A stretch of DNA of 5,108 bases from an uncultured Devosia sp. Its GTDB lineage: Bacteria > Pseudomonadota > Alphaproteobacteria > Rhizobiales > Devosiaceae. Made by a program: the position numbers and the translations under genes. The stretch lies in contig CAJYKO010000054.1 in assembly GCA_913775215.1 (NCBI GenBank), positions 1 through 5,108 of the forward strand, read 5' to 3'. Shown one piece after another: positions 1 to 5,108 of this stretch (its first letter is position 1; the number at the start of each line of letters is the position of its first letter). Under the pieces are notes generated by a model that saw only the letters and a list, made by a program, of their open reading frames with translations, was not told where the DNA came from and made no database searches.

Positions 1-567
1 GGCCCCGGAGCCGTCGGTCAGTTCTTTTTCAACGATGCGATAGGGCGTGATGTACGTGTCGTCGCTGAGAGGATCGTCAGCGAGATCGCCACGGACGAGG
101 TTGGCGGAGACGAAGGGGAATTCGGCGCCTTCTAGGGCCTTGTCGAGGAACTCTAGACCGTAGTTGAATTCATGATTGCCGAGGGTCGCGGCTTCATAGC
201 CGAGCGTATTCATGGCGGCGATGATCGGATGGATATTGCCATCAAGGCCCTTCTCGTAGGCGATGTAGTCGCCCATCGGATTGCCCTGGATGATGTCGCC
301 ATTGTCGAGCAGTATGGAATTGCCGGCTTCGGCGCGGATGGCTTCGATCAGGCTTGCAGTGCGTGCAAGGCCCATCGTGTCGTTGGGCGCGTCGGCATAG
401 TAGTCATAAGCGAGCGCTGCGACGTGCAGGTCGGTGGTCTCGATGATGCGCAGATGGGCCTGGTTGGCTTGCGCATGGACGGCAAAGGGGTGCATCGCCG
501 CAATGGCTCCTAGACTGGCGGAACCGGCGAGAAAGGTACGGCGGGATAGCCTCGGGTGAAAATTCAT
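1..567 (-). CDS. cpdB: 2',3'-cyclic-nucleotide 2'-phosphodiesterase/3'-nucleotidase, N-terminal part (C-terminus beyond window)
   Basis: Periplasmic metallophosphoesterase that opens 2',3'-cyclic nucleotides and removes 3'-phosphate, supplying nucleoside and phosphate. Only the first 189 codons are here; the frame is open to the left edge, and CpdB proteins are usually about 650 residues. What is seen: a Tat signal at residues 8-14 (SRRTFLA), a hydrophobic stretch 15-30 and a probable cleavage site after Ala-Gln-Ala near 34. The metallophosphoesterase metal motifs follow: Asp46-x-His48 in ETTDLH, Asp91 in DNGD, and GNHEF at 130-134. The run LRIIETTDLH, then LARTASLIEA, then NIHP, then TLGNHEFNYGL matches my memory of E. 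coli CpdB closely. The ATG at 565-567 is chosen because GGAGAAG lies just upstream (GGAG at 574-577, 6 nt spacing) and the Tat signal begins there. Two PhoB-box-like sites lie upstream in matching orientation. The close relative UshA is less likely, given the CpdB-type motif wording. Confidence 0.93.
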   Translation of the reverse strand, partial: MNFHPRLSRRTFLAGSASLGAIAAMHPFAVHAQANQAHLRIIETTDLHVAALAYDYYADAPNDTMGLARTASLIEAIRAEAGNSILLDNGDIIQGNPMGDYIAYEKGLDGNIHPIIAAMNTLGYEAATLGNHEFNYGLEFLDKALEGAEFPFVSANLVRGDLADDPLSDDTYITPYRIVEKELTDGSGA

Positions 568-615
568 CGACTTCTCCAAGTATTTGCCATGGTTTCCGGA
601 AGTGCACCTCCGGTC

Positions 616-630
616 GCCGGCTTAACCGGC
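616..630. repeat. Short inverted repeat in the cpdB leader
   Basis: GCCGG-CTTAA-CCGGC, a perfect 5-bp dyad with a 5-nt spacer, lies in the probable 5' untranslated region of cpdB. A second 5-bp dyad (CCGGA at 596-600, TCCGG at 609-613) lies between it and the gene. Neither is followed by a T-run, so they are not terminators. They could form leader hairpins or simply reflect GC-rich sequence. Confidence 0.3.
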
Positions 631-677
631 TATGGCCGCTCCCAAAAAAGGGCGAGACCTGCTCATGCCTCCGTTCA

Positions 678-695
678 GTGACGGTGCCGTGACGG
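678..695 (-). promoter_or_regulatory. Second, weaker PhoB-box-like repeat
   Basis: On the minus strand, CCGTCAC-GGCA-CCGTCAC: an exact 7-bp direct repeat with the 11-bp period of a Pho box, in the same orientation as the better site 60 bp further upstream. Each half keeps the core GTCA but has C for T at position 2, and the linker is G/C-rich. The site lies 110 nt before the cpdB start codon. It may be an auxiliary PhoB site or a chance repeat. Confidence 0.35.
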
Positions 696-737
696 CGGCG
701 CAAGGAGGCTAGGATTGTTTTACCAGGTGGTCAATTT

Positions 738-755
738 ATGACATTGAGATGACAG
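738..755 (-). promoter_or_regulatory. Putative PhoB box upstream of cpdB
   Basis: Read on the minus strand: CTGTCAT-CTCA-ATGTCAT, two 7-mers with an 11-bp period. The known Pho box is CTGTCAT, a 4-nt A/T-rich linker, then CTGTCAY. The first half matches 7/7 and the second 6/7. The direction is that expected for driving cpdB, whose start codon lies 170 nt downstream. Downstream of the box, TAAAAC (722-717) could be a -10 element, though at 15 nt it is further away than in E. coli phoA. Alternatively TTGACC (734-729) with TAGCCT (711-706) gives 17-bp spacing. The promoter core is therefore uncertain; the box itself is well supported by pattern and by the gene's function. Confidence 0.66.
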
Positions 756-792
756 CGCGCGACGGGATGCAACCTGTTCCCACCCTTGCCGC

Positions 793-805
793 TTGTTGGT
801 AACAA
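793..805. repeat. Short dyad before the YpfJ gene
   Basis: TTGTT-GGT-AACAA, a perfect 5-bp inverted repeat with a 3-nt spacer, lies 27 bp before the peptidase start codon, in an AT-richer patch where a promoter could be expected. It could be an operator half-site pair. The only promoter-like match here (TTCCCA 777-782, 17 bp, TAACAA 800-805) is weak, so I do not call a promoter. Confidence 0.2.
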
Positions 806-832
806 TAACAGCGTTGTGAAGGGGCATTCTCC

Positions 833-1756
833 ATGAAATGGCGTGGGCGCGAGCGCAGCAGCAATATCGAAGATCGCCGCGGGCAGGCGGGCAGCGCCGG
901 CGGATTTGGCGGATCACCATTCGGTCGAGGCGGTGGCATTCGGATCCCCACCGGTGGAGGCGGCGGTTCGCGCGGCGGCATTGGCGGCTTGATCGGGATC
1001 GTCGTGCTGCTCGGTATCGTTTGGCTCGTCACGGGGCAGAACCCGATGGACATGCTGGGCAGCAGCACTAGCACGGCGCCTTCGAATAACGCGTCGCGCC
1101 AATTGCCGGCGGAAGGTCAGGACGAGATGGCCGATTTCGTCGGCGTTGTCGTCAAGGAAAATGAGGATCTCTGGAACCAGGTCTTTGCCGCGTCGGGCGA
1201 GACTTATACCGAGCCGCAGGTGGTGCTTTACACGACACAGACCAGTTCGGGATGTGGTGTCGCAGACTCGCGCATGGGGCCATTTTACTGCCCCGTTGAT
1301 TCCAAGGTCTATATCGACCTGAGCTTCTATGACGAGTTGCGCCAGCAGTTCGGAGCCCCTGGCGATTTCGCGCAGGCCTATGTGCTAGCCCACGAAATCG
1401 GGCACCATGTGCAGAATCTCACGGGTGTGCTGCCTGACTTCAATCAACGTCGGCAGAGCATGAGCGAAGAAGAAGCCAATGCCTATTCTGTGCGGGTGGA
1501 ATTGCAGGCGGATTGCTATGCCGGGGTCTGGGCCAACTTTGCCGGCGAACAGAACCTGCTTGAGTCTGGCGATATCGAAGAGGCTCTGAACGCCGCGGAG
1601 CAGATCGGGGACGACAAGCTGCAGGAGCGGATGCAGGGCTATGCCGTGCCGAAGACCTTTACGCATGGCACCTCGGCACAGCGCCGGACATGGTTCGAGC
1701 GCGGTTACCAGTCCGGTGAACCGAACCAGTGCGATACGTTCTCGGGCAATATCTGA
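833..1756 (+). CDS. ypfJ: YpfJ-family neutral zinc metallopeptidase, membrane-anchored
   Basis: Predicted zinc-dependent peptidase of the putative neutral zinc metallopeptidase family (E. coli YpfJ type); the physiological substrate is not known. The protein has 307 residues, normal for the family. The N-terminus MKWRGRERSSNIEDRR is the family signature. A Gly/Arg-rich linker (about 19-49) and one membrane helix (about 50-67) follow, so the catalytic domain probably faces the periplasm. The zinc motif is HEIGH, with His187, Glu188 and His191. ELQAD at 223-227 is the likely third-ligand segment, and THGTS at 277-281 is conserved near the end. Four cysteines (141, 153, 228, 300) are conserved as I recall in E. 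coli YpfJ and may form disulfides, fitting an exported domain. The ATG is preceded by AAGGGG (819-824) at 8-nt spacing. The cupin gene follows after 51 bp without a terminator, so they may be cotranscribed. Confidence 0.93.
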   Translation: MKWRGRERSSNIEDRRGQAGSAGGFGGSPFGRGGGIRIPTGGGGGSRGGIGGLIGIVVLLGIVWLVTGQNPMDMLGSSTSTAPSNNASRQLPAEGQDEMADFVGVVVKENEDLWNQVFAASGETYTEPQVVLYTTQTSSGCGVADSRMGPFYCPVDSKVYIDLSFYDELRQQFGAPGDFAQAYVLAHEIGHHVQNLTGVLPDFNQRRQSMSEEEANAYSVRVELQADCYAGVWANFAGEQNLLESGDIEEALNAAEQIGDDKLQERMQGYAVPKTFTHGTSAQRRTWFERGYQSGEPNQCDTFSGNI

Positions 1757-1795
1757 GCAAACCCGTGGCCGGTAGGCGCGTTGCGCCCTTCGACC

Positions 1796-1801
1796 AAGGA
1801 G
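1796..1801 (+). promoter_or_regulatory. Ribosome binding site that fixes the cupin start
   Basis: AAGGAG lies 6 nt before the ATG at 1808. The longer frame could begin at a TTG at 1781, but that would place this strong site inside the coding sequence. A small GC hairpin (GGCGC-GTT-GCGCC, 1775-1787) just upstream lacks a T-run and does not look like a terminator. Confidence 0.8.
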
Positions 1802-1807
1802 CTTTTC

Positions 1808-2314
1808 ATGCCGGGAAATCTTGCCGACATCGCAATCGAGCACTTTGCCGATGATGGGACGTTTCCAAACAATAGCCTGCCGGTAATTATCTACCGACGG
1901 GCGGTGGCGGAGCCGTCGCCGGAGGCGATGGAGGCGCTCTTTGACCAGAATGGCTGGCCGAGCGCGTGGCGCTATGGCGTCTATGATTTTCACCATTTTC
2001 ATTCGACCACGCACGAATGCCTCGGGCTCGCGAGAGGATCGGCGCGGCTGCAGCTTGGGGGGCCGCAGGGGAGGGTGTTCGAGTTGGTCGCGGGCGACGT
2101 CATCGTTCTGCCAGCGGGCGTCGGGCACAAAAATCTTGGGTCGAGCGCAGACTTTCTCGTAGTCGGCGCCTACCCGCCAGGAAGCAGTGCTGACCTGCTC
2201 AAGGGACAAGCTGGCGAACGGCCGGGCGCCGACCGCCGCATCGTCGAGGTCCCGCTGCCCAAGACCGATCCAGTCGGTGGACAGGGTGGTCCAGTGTTGA
2301 GCAATTGGGGCTAG
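1808..2314 (+). CDS. YjlB-type single-domain cupin protein
   Basis: A 168-residue cupin of the group that includes Bacillus subtilis YjlB (double-stranded beta-helix, COG4297 type). No reaction is established for the group, so function is unknown. Cupin motif 1, G(X)5HXH(X)4E(X)6G, fits exactly: Gly57, His63, His65, Glu70 and Gly77. Motif 2 is present as Gly96, Pro102, Gly104 and His107, with Asn109 close by. His63, His65, Glu70 and His107 are the expected metal ligands, so this should be a metal-binding, probably cytoplasmic, protein; no signal peptide or membrane segment is visible. Family-typical phrases are FHSTTHE, LPAGVGHK and VVGAYPPG, plus the late segments GERP and VPLPKTDP. It follows the YpfJ gene by 51 bp and may share its transcript; no functional link between them is known to me. 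Confidence 0.88.
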   Translation: MPGNLADIAIEHFADDGTFPNNSLPVIIYRRAVAEPSPEAMEALFDQNGWPSAWRYGVYDFHHFHSTTHECLGLARGSARLQLGGPQGRVFELVAGDVIVLPAGVGHKNLGSSADFLVVGAYPPGSSADLLKGQAGERPGADRRIVEVPLPKTDPVGGQGGPVLSNWG

Positions 2315-2332
2315 CTCAGGTGCGCAAATGTG

Positions 2333-2359
2333 ATGGACCGCTTTATAGGGTCTATCCAT
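2333..2359. repeat. Imperfect inverted repeat between cupin and small gene
   Basis: ATGGACC (2333-2339) can pair with GGTCTATCCAT (2349-2359) if TCTA bulges out, giving a hairpin with the outer stem ATGGA/TCCAT and inner CC/GG. It contains the AT-rich TTTATAG. It has no following T-run, so it is a poor terminator candidate. Its position 25 bp before the next start codon could make it an operator or part of the leader of the small gene. I see no convincing -35/-10 pair and no clear GGAAC-type stress-sigma site here. Confidence 0.25.
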
Positions 2360-2371
2360 TTCTCCAAGTGA

Positions 2372-2377
2372 AAGGAG
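2372..2377 (+). promoter_or_regulatory. Ribosome binding site of the 58-residue gene
   Basis: AAGGAG with 7-nt spacing to the ATG at 2385. It selects this ATG over the in-frame TTG at 2379, and it is the main evidence that this short frame is translated. Confidence 0.75.
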
Positions 2378-2384
2378 ATTGCAG

Positions 2385-2561
2385 ATGAGCAAACCCAAAG
2401 AATCCAGTGCCGCCCAGCCCACTGCCGTCAATCGTGCGGAGGCAGATCGCTCACCCGCACGCCACAAAGACAAGAAGCAAGCGGCATCCTCGCGCGATGA
2501 GGATTTGCCGGGCGCAGAAGGCCCGCTGTCGGCGGGGGCAAACGAAGACACTTACGACTGA
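2385..2561 (+). CDS. Small hydrophilic, probably disordered protein of unknown function
   Basis: A 58-residue protein (MSKPKESS... to ...NEDTYD) that I do not recognise. It is rich in Ala, Ser, Pro, Lys, Arg, Asp and Glu, with almost no large hydrophobic residues (no Trp, Phe, Ile or Cys; one Tyr). The middle is basic (RHKDKK) and the C-terminal third acidic, with net charge near -2. This predicts an intrinsically disordered cytoplasmic protein without membrane segment or signal peptide. Support that it is a real gene: a strong AAGGAG site at ideal spacing and an intrinsic terminator starting 32 bp after the stop codon, so it has its own end signal. It lies 70 bp after the cupin gene and could be the last gene of that transcript or have its own promoter. 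Small proteins of this composition are common next to stress genes in Hyphomicrobiales, but no such role is shown here. Confidence 0.68.
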   Translation: MSKPKESSAAQPTAVNRAEADRSPARHKDKKQAASSRDEDLPGAEGPLSAGANEDTYD

Positions 2562-2592
2562 AGTCGATCAACGAAATTGAAGTGGCCGCGCG

Positions 2593-2628
2593 AGGCAGGG
2601 TTGGATAAACCCTGCCTTAGCTTTGTTT
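2593..2628 (+). terminator. Intrinsic terminator after the 58-residue gene
   Basis: A perfect 10-bp stem, AGGCAGGGTT (2593-2602) and AACCCTGCCT (2608-2617), has a 5-nt loop (GGATA) and an interrupted T-run (TTAGCTTTGTTT) ending at 2628. It should end transcription coming from the YpfJ-cupin-small-gene side. The next start codon, that of the glycosyltransferase, is only 9 nt past the T-run. Confidence 0.85.
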
Positions 2629-2637
2629 GGACGGCCG

Positions 2638-4179
2638 ATGATCCCGAAAATTCTCCACTTCACCTGGAAGTCCCAGGTGTTGCCGCAACAGATGCAGACA
2701 TATTACGACGCTTGGCGTCGATTGCATCCTGATTGGAAGATTCGTCTCTGGACCGACGACGACATGCGGGCCTTCGTTGCCGAAACATATCCGGAAACGC
2801 TGGCAACCTACGATTCCTACCCCAAGATGATCCAGCGCGCGGATGCGTTCCGCTATCTGGTGCTGGGTGCCCTGGGTGGGGTCTATGCCGATCTAGATGT
2901 CGAGCCTTTCCGGAACATCGACGGACTTCTCGACTATGATTGCTTTCTTGGCATCGAGCCGCTCGAGCACATCTTTCCAGATCGTCACCACCAGGGCGTG
3001 CCATTTCTTCTGACCAATGCCTTCATGGGGTCAGTGCCGGGCCACCCTTTGTGGCGCCAAATCATTGAAGACATGCCGCGTCTGGCGGATCAGGAAACGT
3101 TCTATTCGACTGGTCCCTCAATGGTAACTGCATCCGTTTTGCGGTTGCCGAAAGCAGATCGGCCGACGCTTTTGTCGCCGCAGGTTTGGTCACCGTTATT
3201 GGCTGATGGGCGGAAAACCCGAACGGATGCCGAGGCCATCAAGCTGTTGGAGCCATTAGGCACCGTGGTGCCGGCAACGAGCGGATCATTGGTATCGCAT
3301 GTCTGGATGACCACCTGGGTGCCGTGGCACAAGCGGGGGAACCGGTTCGCGTGGGTCGTGCAGCTTCCGACCAAAGCGAAGTGGGCGTTCAGGCGCCTTC
3401 TCAATCCGGCGCTCGCCCAAGTGGTCATTGGAGACCCGCAGGAATATTACACTGATCAGCTTTTGCTGCCCGTTGAGGAACGACCGTTTATTGAGGTGGT
3501 TGTACGTGTCGGAAATGATGGTTTCAGCCGCGCGCTAGCCCAGTCTCTAGCAGGGTTGGATTATCCTTCGGACAAAGTGCGACTGACCATCGTCATTCCA
3601 GAGAACGCGGATCGAGTGGCGCTCGAAAAAGTCGCCGCGGAGCATGGGCTGGCGGCACATTATTGCCAAGGTTCGTTCGAGACACACGCGCAGCGTGACA
3701 ATGCCATTCTGGATGGGCTCGAGGCCGACGTTGAGCGTGTCCTGTTGATCGATGGCCAAGTTTTGCAATTCCCGTCCGATGCTATTCAGCGCCTGTTGGC
3801 GGCCCGGCGTCCGGTGGTTTCTGCAAATGTCGTTGATGCGATGGGCAAGCCCGGAGACAGCCAAGTTTTCCGATATGAGAAAGCGGCGCCGTTCAAGATG
3901 CTCTACAAGGATGGCGGTCGCGCGGGCGTCGTAGGGCGCGATTCCGGTTTCCGGACCTATCTCGGGATGCAGAAAGCCTTTTCCGTCCTGCCGCTTGACG
4001 GCGTGGGTGAGAGCTTTGTGCTGATTGATCGGGCTGTTGTTGATGCAGGTGTGCGCTTTGCCGAGACGCCTTACAAGCTGCATCTGGGGGCCGAGGCTTT
4101 TGGCATCATGGCGCGGGATCGTGGATTTGAAGTATGCGGGCTGACGCGGCTCGAAGTTGTTCGCCAAGAGGCCTGCTAA
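2638..4179 (+). CDS. Two-domain glycosyltransferase: GT32 (OCH1-like) N-terminus with Anp1/Mnn9 (GT62)-like C-terminus
   Basis: A 513-residue protein with no signal peptide or clear membrane helix, so probably cytoplasmic or peripheral. Residues 1-230 are a GT32 glycosyltransferase: IPKILHFTWK at the start, WKIRLWTDDD at 33-42, then RADAFRYLVL and GGVYADLDVEP (67-90) with the DxD metal/nucleotide-sugar motif Asp85-Leu-Asp87, and a late SHVWMTTW (220-227). After a basic linker (231-275), residues 284-510 look like the fungal Anp1/Mnn9/Van1 family. They show SLAGLDYPSDKVRL, QRDNAILDGL before VLLID (369-372), then VVSANVV, PLDGVGESFVLID (452-464) and AEAFGIMARDRGFEVCGL (485-502). Where Mnn9 has a DxD after the hydrophobic strand, this protein has Asp372-Gly-Gln374, so the second site may be altered or inactive. 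Donor and acceptor are unknown. The ATG at 2638 starts at the domain's first residues; its binding site is weak (GGA, 2629-2631). A TTG at 2623 would add 5 residues but falls inside the terminator. A GT2-type fold for the second half is an alternative. Confidence 0.85.
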   Translation: MIPKILHFTWKSQVLPQQMQTYYDAWRRLHPDWKIRLWTDDDMRAFVAETYPETLATYDSYPKMIQRADAFRYLVLGALGGVYADLDVEPFRNIDGLLDYDCFLGIEPLEHIFPDRHHQGVPFLLTNAFMGSVPGHPLWRQIIEDMPRLADQETFYSTGPSMVTASVLRLPKADRPTLLSPQVWSPLLADGRKTRTDAEAIKLLEPLGTVVPATSGSLVSHVWMTTWVPWHKRGNRFAWVVQLPTKAKWAFRRLLNPALAQVVIGDPQEYYTDQLLLPVEERPFIEVVVRVGNDGFSRALAQSLAGLDYPSDKVRLTIVIPENADRVALEKVAAEHGLAAHYCQGSFETHAQRDNAILDGLEADVERVLLIDGQVLQFPSDAIQRLLAARRPVVSANVVDAMGKPGDSQVFRYEKAAPFKMLYKDGGRAGVVGRDSGFRTYLGMQKAFSVLPLDGVGESFVLIDRAVVDAGVRFAETPYKLHLGAEAFGIMARDRGFEVCGLTRLEVVRQEAC

Positions 4180-4206
4180 GAAAAAGAGCGGCGTTTTAGG
4201 CGCCGC
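4180..4206 (-). terminator. Intrinsic terminator of carA
   Basis: On the minus strand the stem GCGGCG (4206-4201) and CGCCGC (4193-4188), with a 7-nt loop, is followed by TCTTTTTC (4187-4180). It starts 13 nt after the carA stop codon. On the plus strand the same stem is followed by CCTCGTC, with no T-run, so it would be a poor terminator for the convergent glycosyltransferase gene, whose stop codon directly abuts it. Confidence 0.8.
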
Positions 4207-4219
4207 CCTCGTCGTCTGA

Positions 4220-5108
4220 TCAGGCTGCTTCGCCTGGCGCCTTATGCTCGGGCAGTTCGGGCATGCCTTTTTCCTTGCGCACCAGATTCAGAAAGCGCGT
4301 GAAGAGGTAGTGGCTGTCCTGCGGACCAGGGCTCGCTTCAGGGTGGTATTGTACCGAGAAGATCGGCTTGCCGTCGACAGCGAGGCCGGCGTTAGAATTG
4401 TCGAAGAGGGAGATGTGGGTCTGGGTGACGCCAGCGGGAAGCGTATCGGCGTCCACGGCGAAGCCGTGGTTCATCGAGGTGATTTCCACCTTGCCTGTGG
4501 TCAGGTCCTTGACCGGATGATTGGCACCGTGGTGGCCCTGATGCATCTTCGAGGTCTTGCCGCCCAGCGCAAGGCCGAGGAGCTGGTGGCCGAGGCAGAT
4601 GCCGAACATCGGCTTGCCGGTTTCCATCAGCTTCTGGATGGTCGGAACAGCATATTTGCCGGTCGCGGCCGGATCGCCGGGGCCGTTGGAAAGGAAGATG
4701 GCGTCGGGGTTGTGGGCGAGCACGTCCGCGGCGGAGGCCGTTGCGGGGACGACGGTGACCTTGGCACCCTGATCGGCAAGGCAGCGCAGGATGTTGCGCT
4801 TGGCGCCGTAGTCGATCGCGACGACGTGGAAGTCAGGCTTTTCGACCGTGCCGTAGCCCTTGTTCCACTGCCAGCTTGTCTGATCCCAGTGATAGGTCTG
4901 GGCTGTGGTGACTTCCTTGGCGAGGTCCAGACCTTCTAGGCCCGGGAAGGCATTAAGTTCGGCCTTGATCGAACCTTCATCAAAATGGCCGGTTGGTTCG
5001 TGGGCGATGACGCCATTCGGCATGCCGTTTTCACGGATGCGGGCGGTCAAGGCGCGCGTATCGATGCCGGCGATGCCGATGATGTTGCGCTTCTTGAGCC
5101 AGGCGTCG
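4220..5108 (-). CDS. carA: Carbamoyl-phosphate synthase small (glutaminase) subunit, C-terminal part (N-terminus beyond window)
   Basis: CarA hydrolyses glutamine and passes ammonia to CarB, which makes carbamoyl phosphate for pyrimidine and arginine synthesis in the cytoplasm. The frame is open to the right edge: 295 residues are present, beginning DAWLKKRNIIGIAGIDTRALT, and about 100 N-terminal residues are missing compared with the usual 380-400. The TTG at 5048-5050 is an internal Leu codon, not the start. The end of the CarA N-terminal domain (GIAGIDTRALT, LRENG-like) is followed by the class I amidotransferase domain. The catalytic Cys sits in GICLGHQLLG (codon 4595-4597), and His and Glu in QYHPEASPGP (codons 4343-4345 and 4337-4339), so the triad is intact. 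ITSMNHGFAVD is also typical. It faces the glycosyltransferase gene tail to tail, with 40 bp between stop codons holding its terminator. Confidence 0.97.
   Translation of the reverse strand, partial: DAWLKKRNIIGIAGIDTRALTARIRENGMPNGVIAHEPTGHFDEGSIKAELNAFPGLEGLDLAKEVTTAQTYHWDQTSWQWNKGYGTVEKPDFHVVAIDYGAKRNILRCLADQGAKVTVVPATASAADVLAHNPDAIFLSNGPGDPAATGKYAVPTIQKLMETGKPMFGICLGHQLLGLALGGKTSKMHQGHHGANHPVKDLTTGKVEITSMNHGFAVDADTLPAGVTQTHISLFDNSNAGLAVDGKPIFSVQYHPEASPGPQDSHYLFTRFLNLVRKEKGMPELPEHKAPGEAA

Noticed and set aside
565..590. An 8-codon minus-strand mini-frame (start 590-588) whose stop overlaps the cpdB start as ATGA
   Set aside because: It looks like a translationally coupled leader peptide, but the nearest GGAGG (611-607) is 16 nt from its ATG, too far, and the peptide has no regulatory pattern.
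404..703. Minus-strand frame of 99 codons over the cpdB start and leader
   Set aside because: It overlaps the Tat signal and metallophosphoesterase motifs of cpdB in another frame and would cover the second Pho-like site; the cpdB frame is clearly the real one.
1775..1787. GGCGC-GTT-GCGCC hairpin between the peptidase and cupin genes
   Set aside because: A 5-bp stem without a T-run is too weak for a terminator and common in GC-rich sequence.
1385..2551. A 388-codon open frame on the minus strand antisense to the peptidase, cupin and small gene
   Set aside because: It is a shadow of three plus-strand genes that have family motifs and ribosome sites. Its translation is Arg/Pro-rich with no recognisable domain, as expected for the reverse of GC-rich coding DNA.
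3547..4167. A 206-codon minus-strand frame within the glycosyltransferase gene
   Set aside because: It is antisense to a well-supported domain, has no family resemblance and no ribosome site that I can see.
4244..4939. A 231-codon plus-strand frame opposite carA
   Set aside because: It is the mirror of the strongly conserved CarA sequence; its peptide is low-complexity Gly/Val/Ala/Asp-rich.
5048..5050. Possible TTG start for a shorter carA
   Set aside because: The frame continues upstream to the window edge with CarA-like sequence (GIAGIDTRA), so this is an internal Leu codon.

Overview
The gene content and the high-GC codon use point to an alphaproteobacterium, probably of the order Hyphomicrobiales (Rhizobium/Devosia-like). 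Evidence for this is a Tat-exported CpdB, a YpfJ-type membrane zinc peptidase close to proteobacterial members, a typical CarA and a PhoB-type promoter element. The genus is a guess; no rRNA or other marker gene is present. I see no insertion sequence, tRNA, rRNA, CRISPR array or phage gene.

Layout. (1) 1-567, minus strand: N-terminal 189 codons of cpdB, a periplasmic 2',3'-cyclic phosphodiesterase/3'-nucleotidase, running off the left edge. (2) 568-832: a 265-bp divergent intergenic region. It carries a very good PhoB box (738-755) and a weaker second one (678-695), both oriented toward cpdB, plus two small dyads. (3) 833-2314, plus strand: a YpfJ-family zinc metallopeptidase followed 51 bp later by a YjlB-type cupin, possibly one transcript. 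(4) 2385-2561: an unrecognised 58-residue, hydrophilic, probably disordered protein with a strong ribosome binding site, closed by a strong intrinsic terminator (2593-2628). (5) 2638-4179: a 513-residue glycosyltransferase. Its N-terminal half is GT32 (OCH1-like, with DxD), and its C-terminal half resembles the fungal Anp1/Mnn9 (GT62) family. (6) 4220-5108, minus strand: the C-terminal 295 residues of carA, convergent with the glycosyltransferase. Its own intrinsic terminator sits in the 40-bp gap.

How the genes relate. This is mostly housekeeping chromosome. cpdB with its Pho boxes forms a coherent phosphate-scavenging unit: nucleotides in the periplasm are dephosphorylated under phosphate limitation. 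carA (carbamoyl phosphate for pyrimidines and arginine) is unrelated to its neighbours. The most unusual item is the two-domain glycosyltransferase. It joins in one bacterial chain the two enzyme types that act one after the other in yeast mannan synthesis, and its second domain has lost the usual DxD motif. It stands alone, with no sugar-nucleotide or polysaccharide genes beside it in this window.
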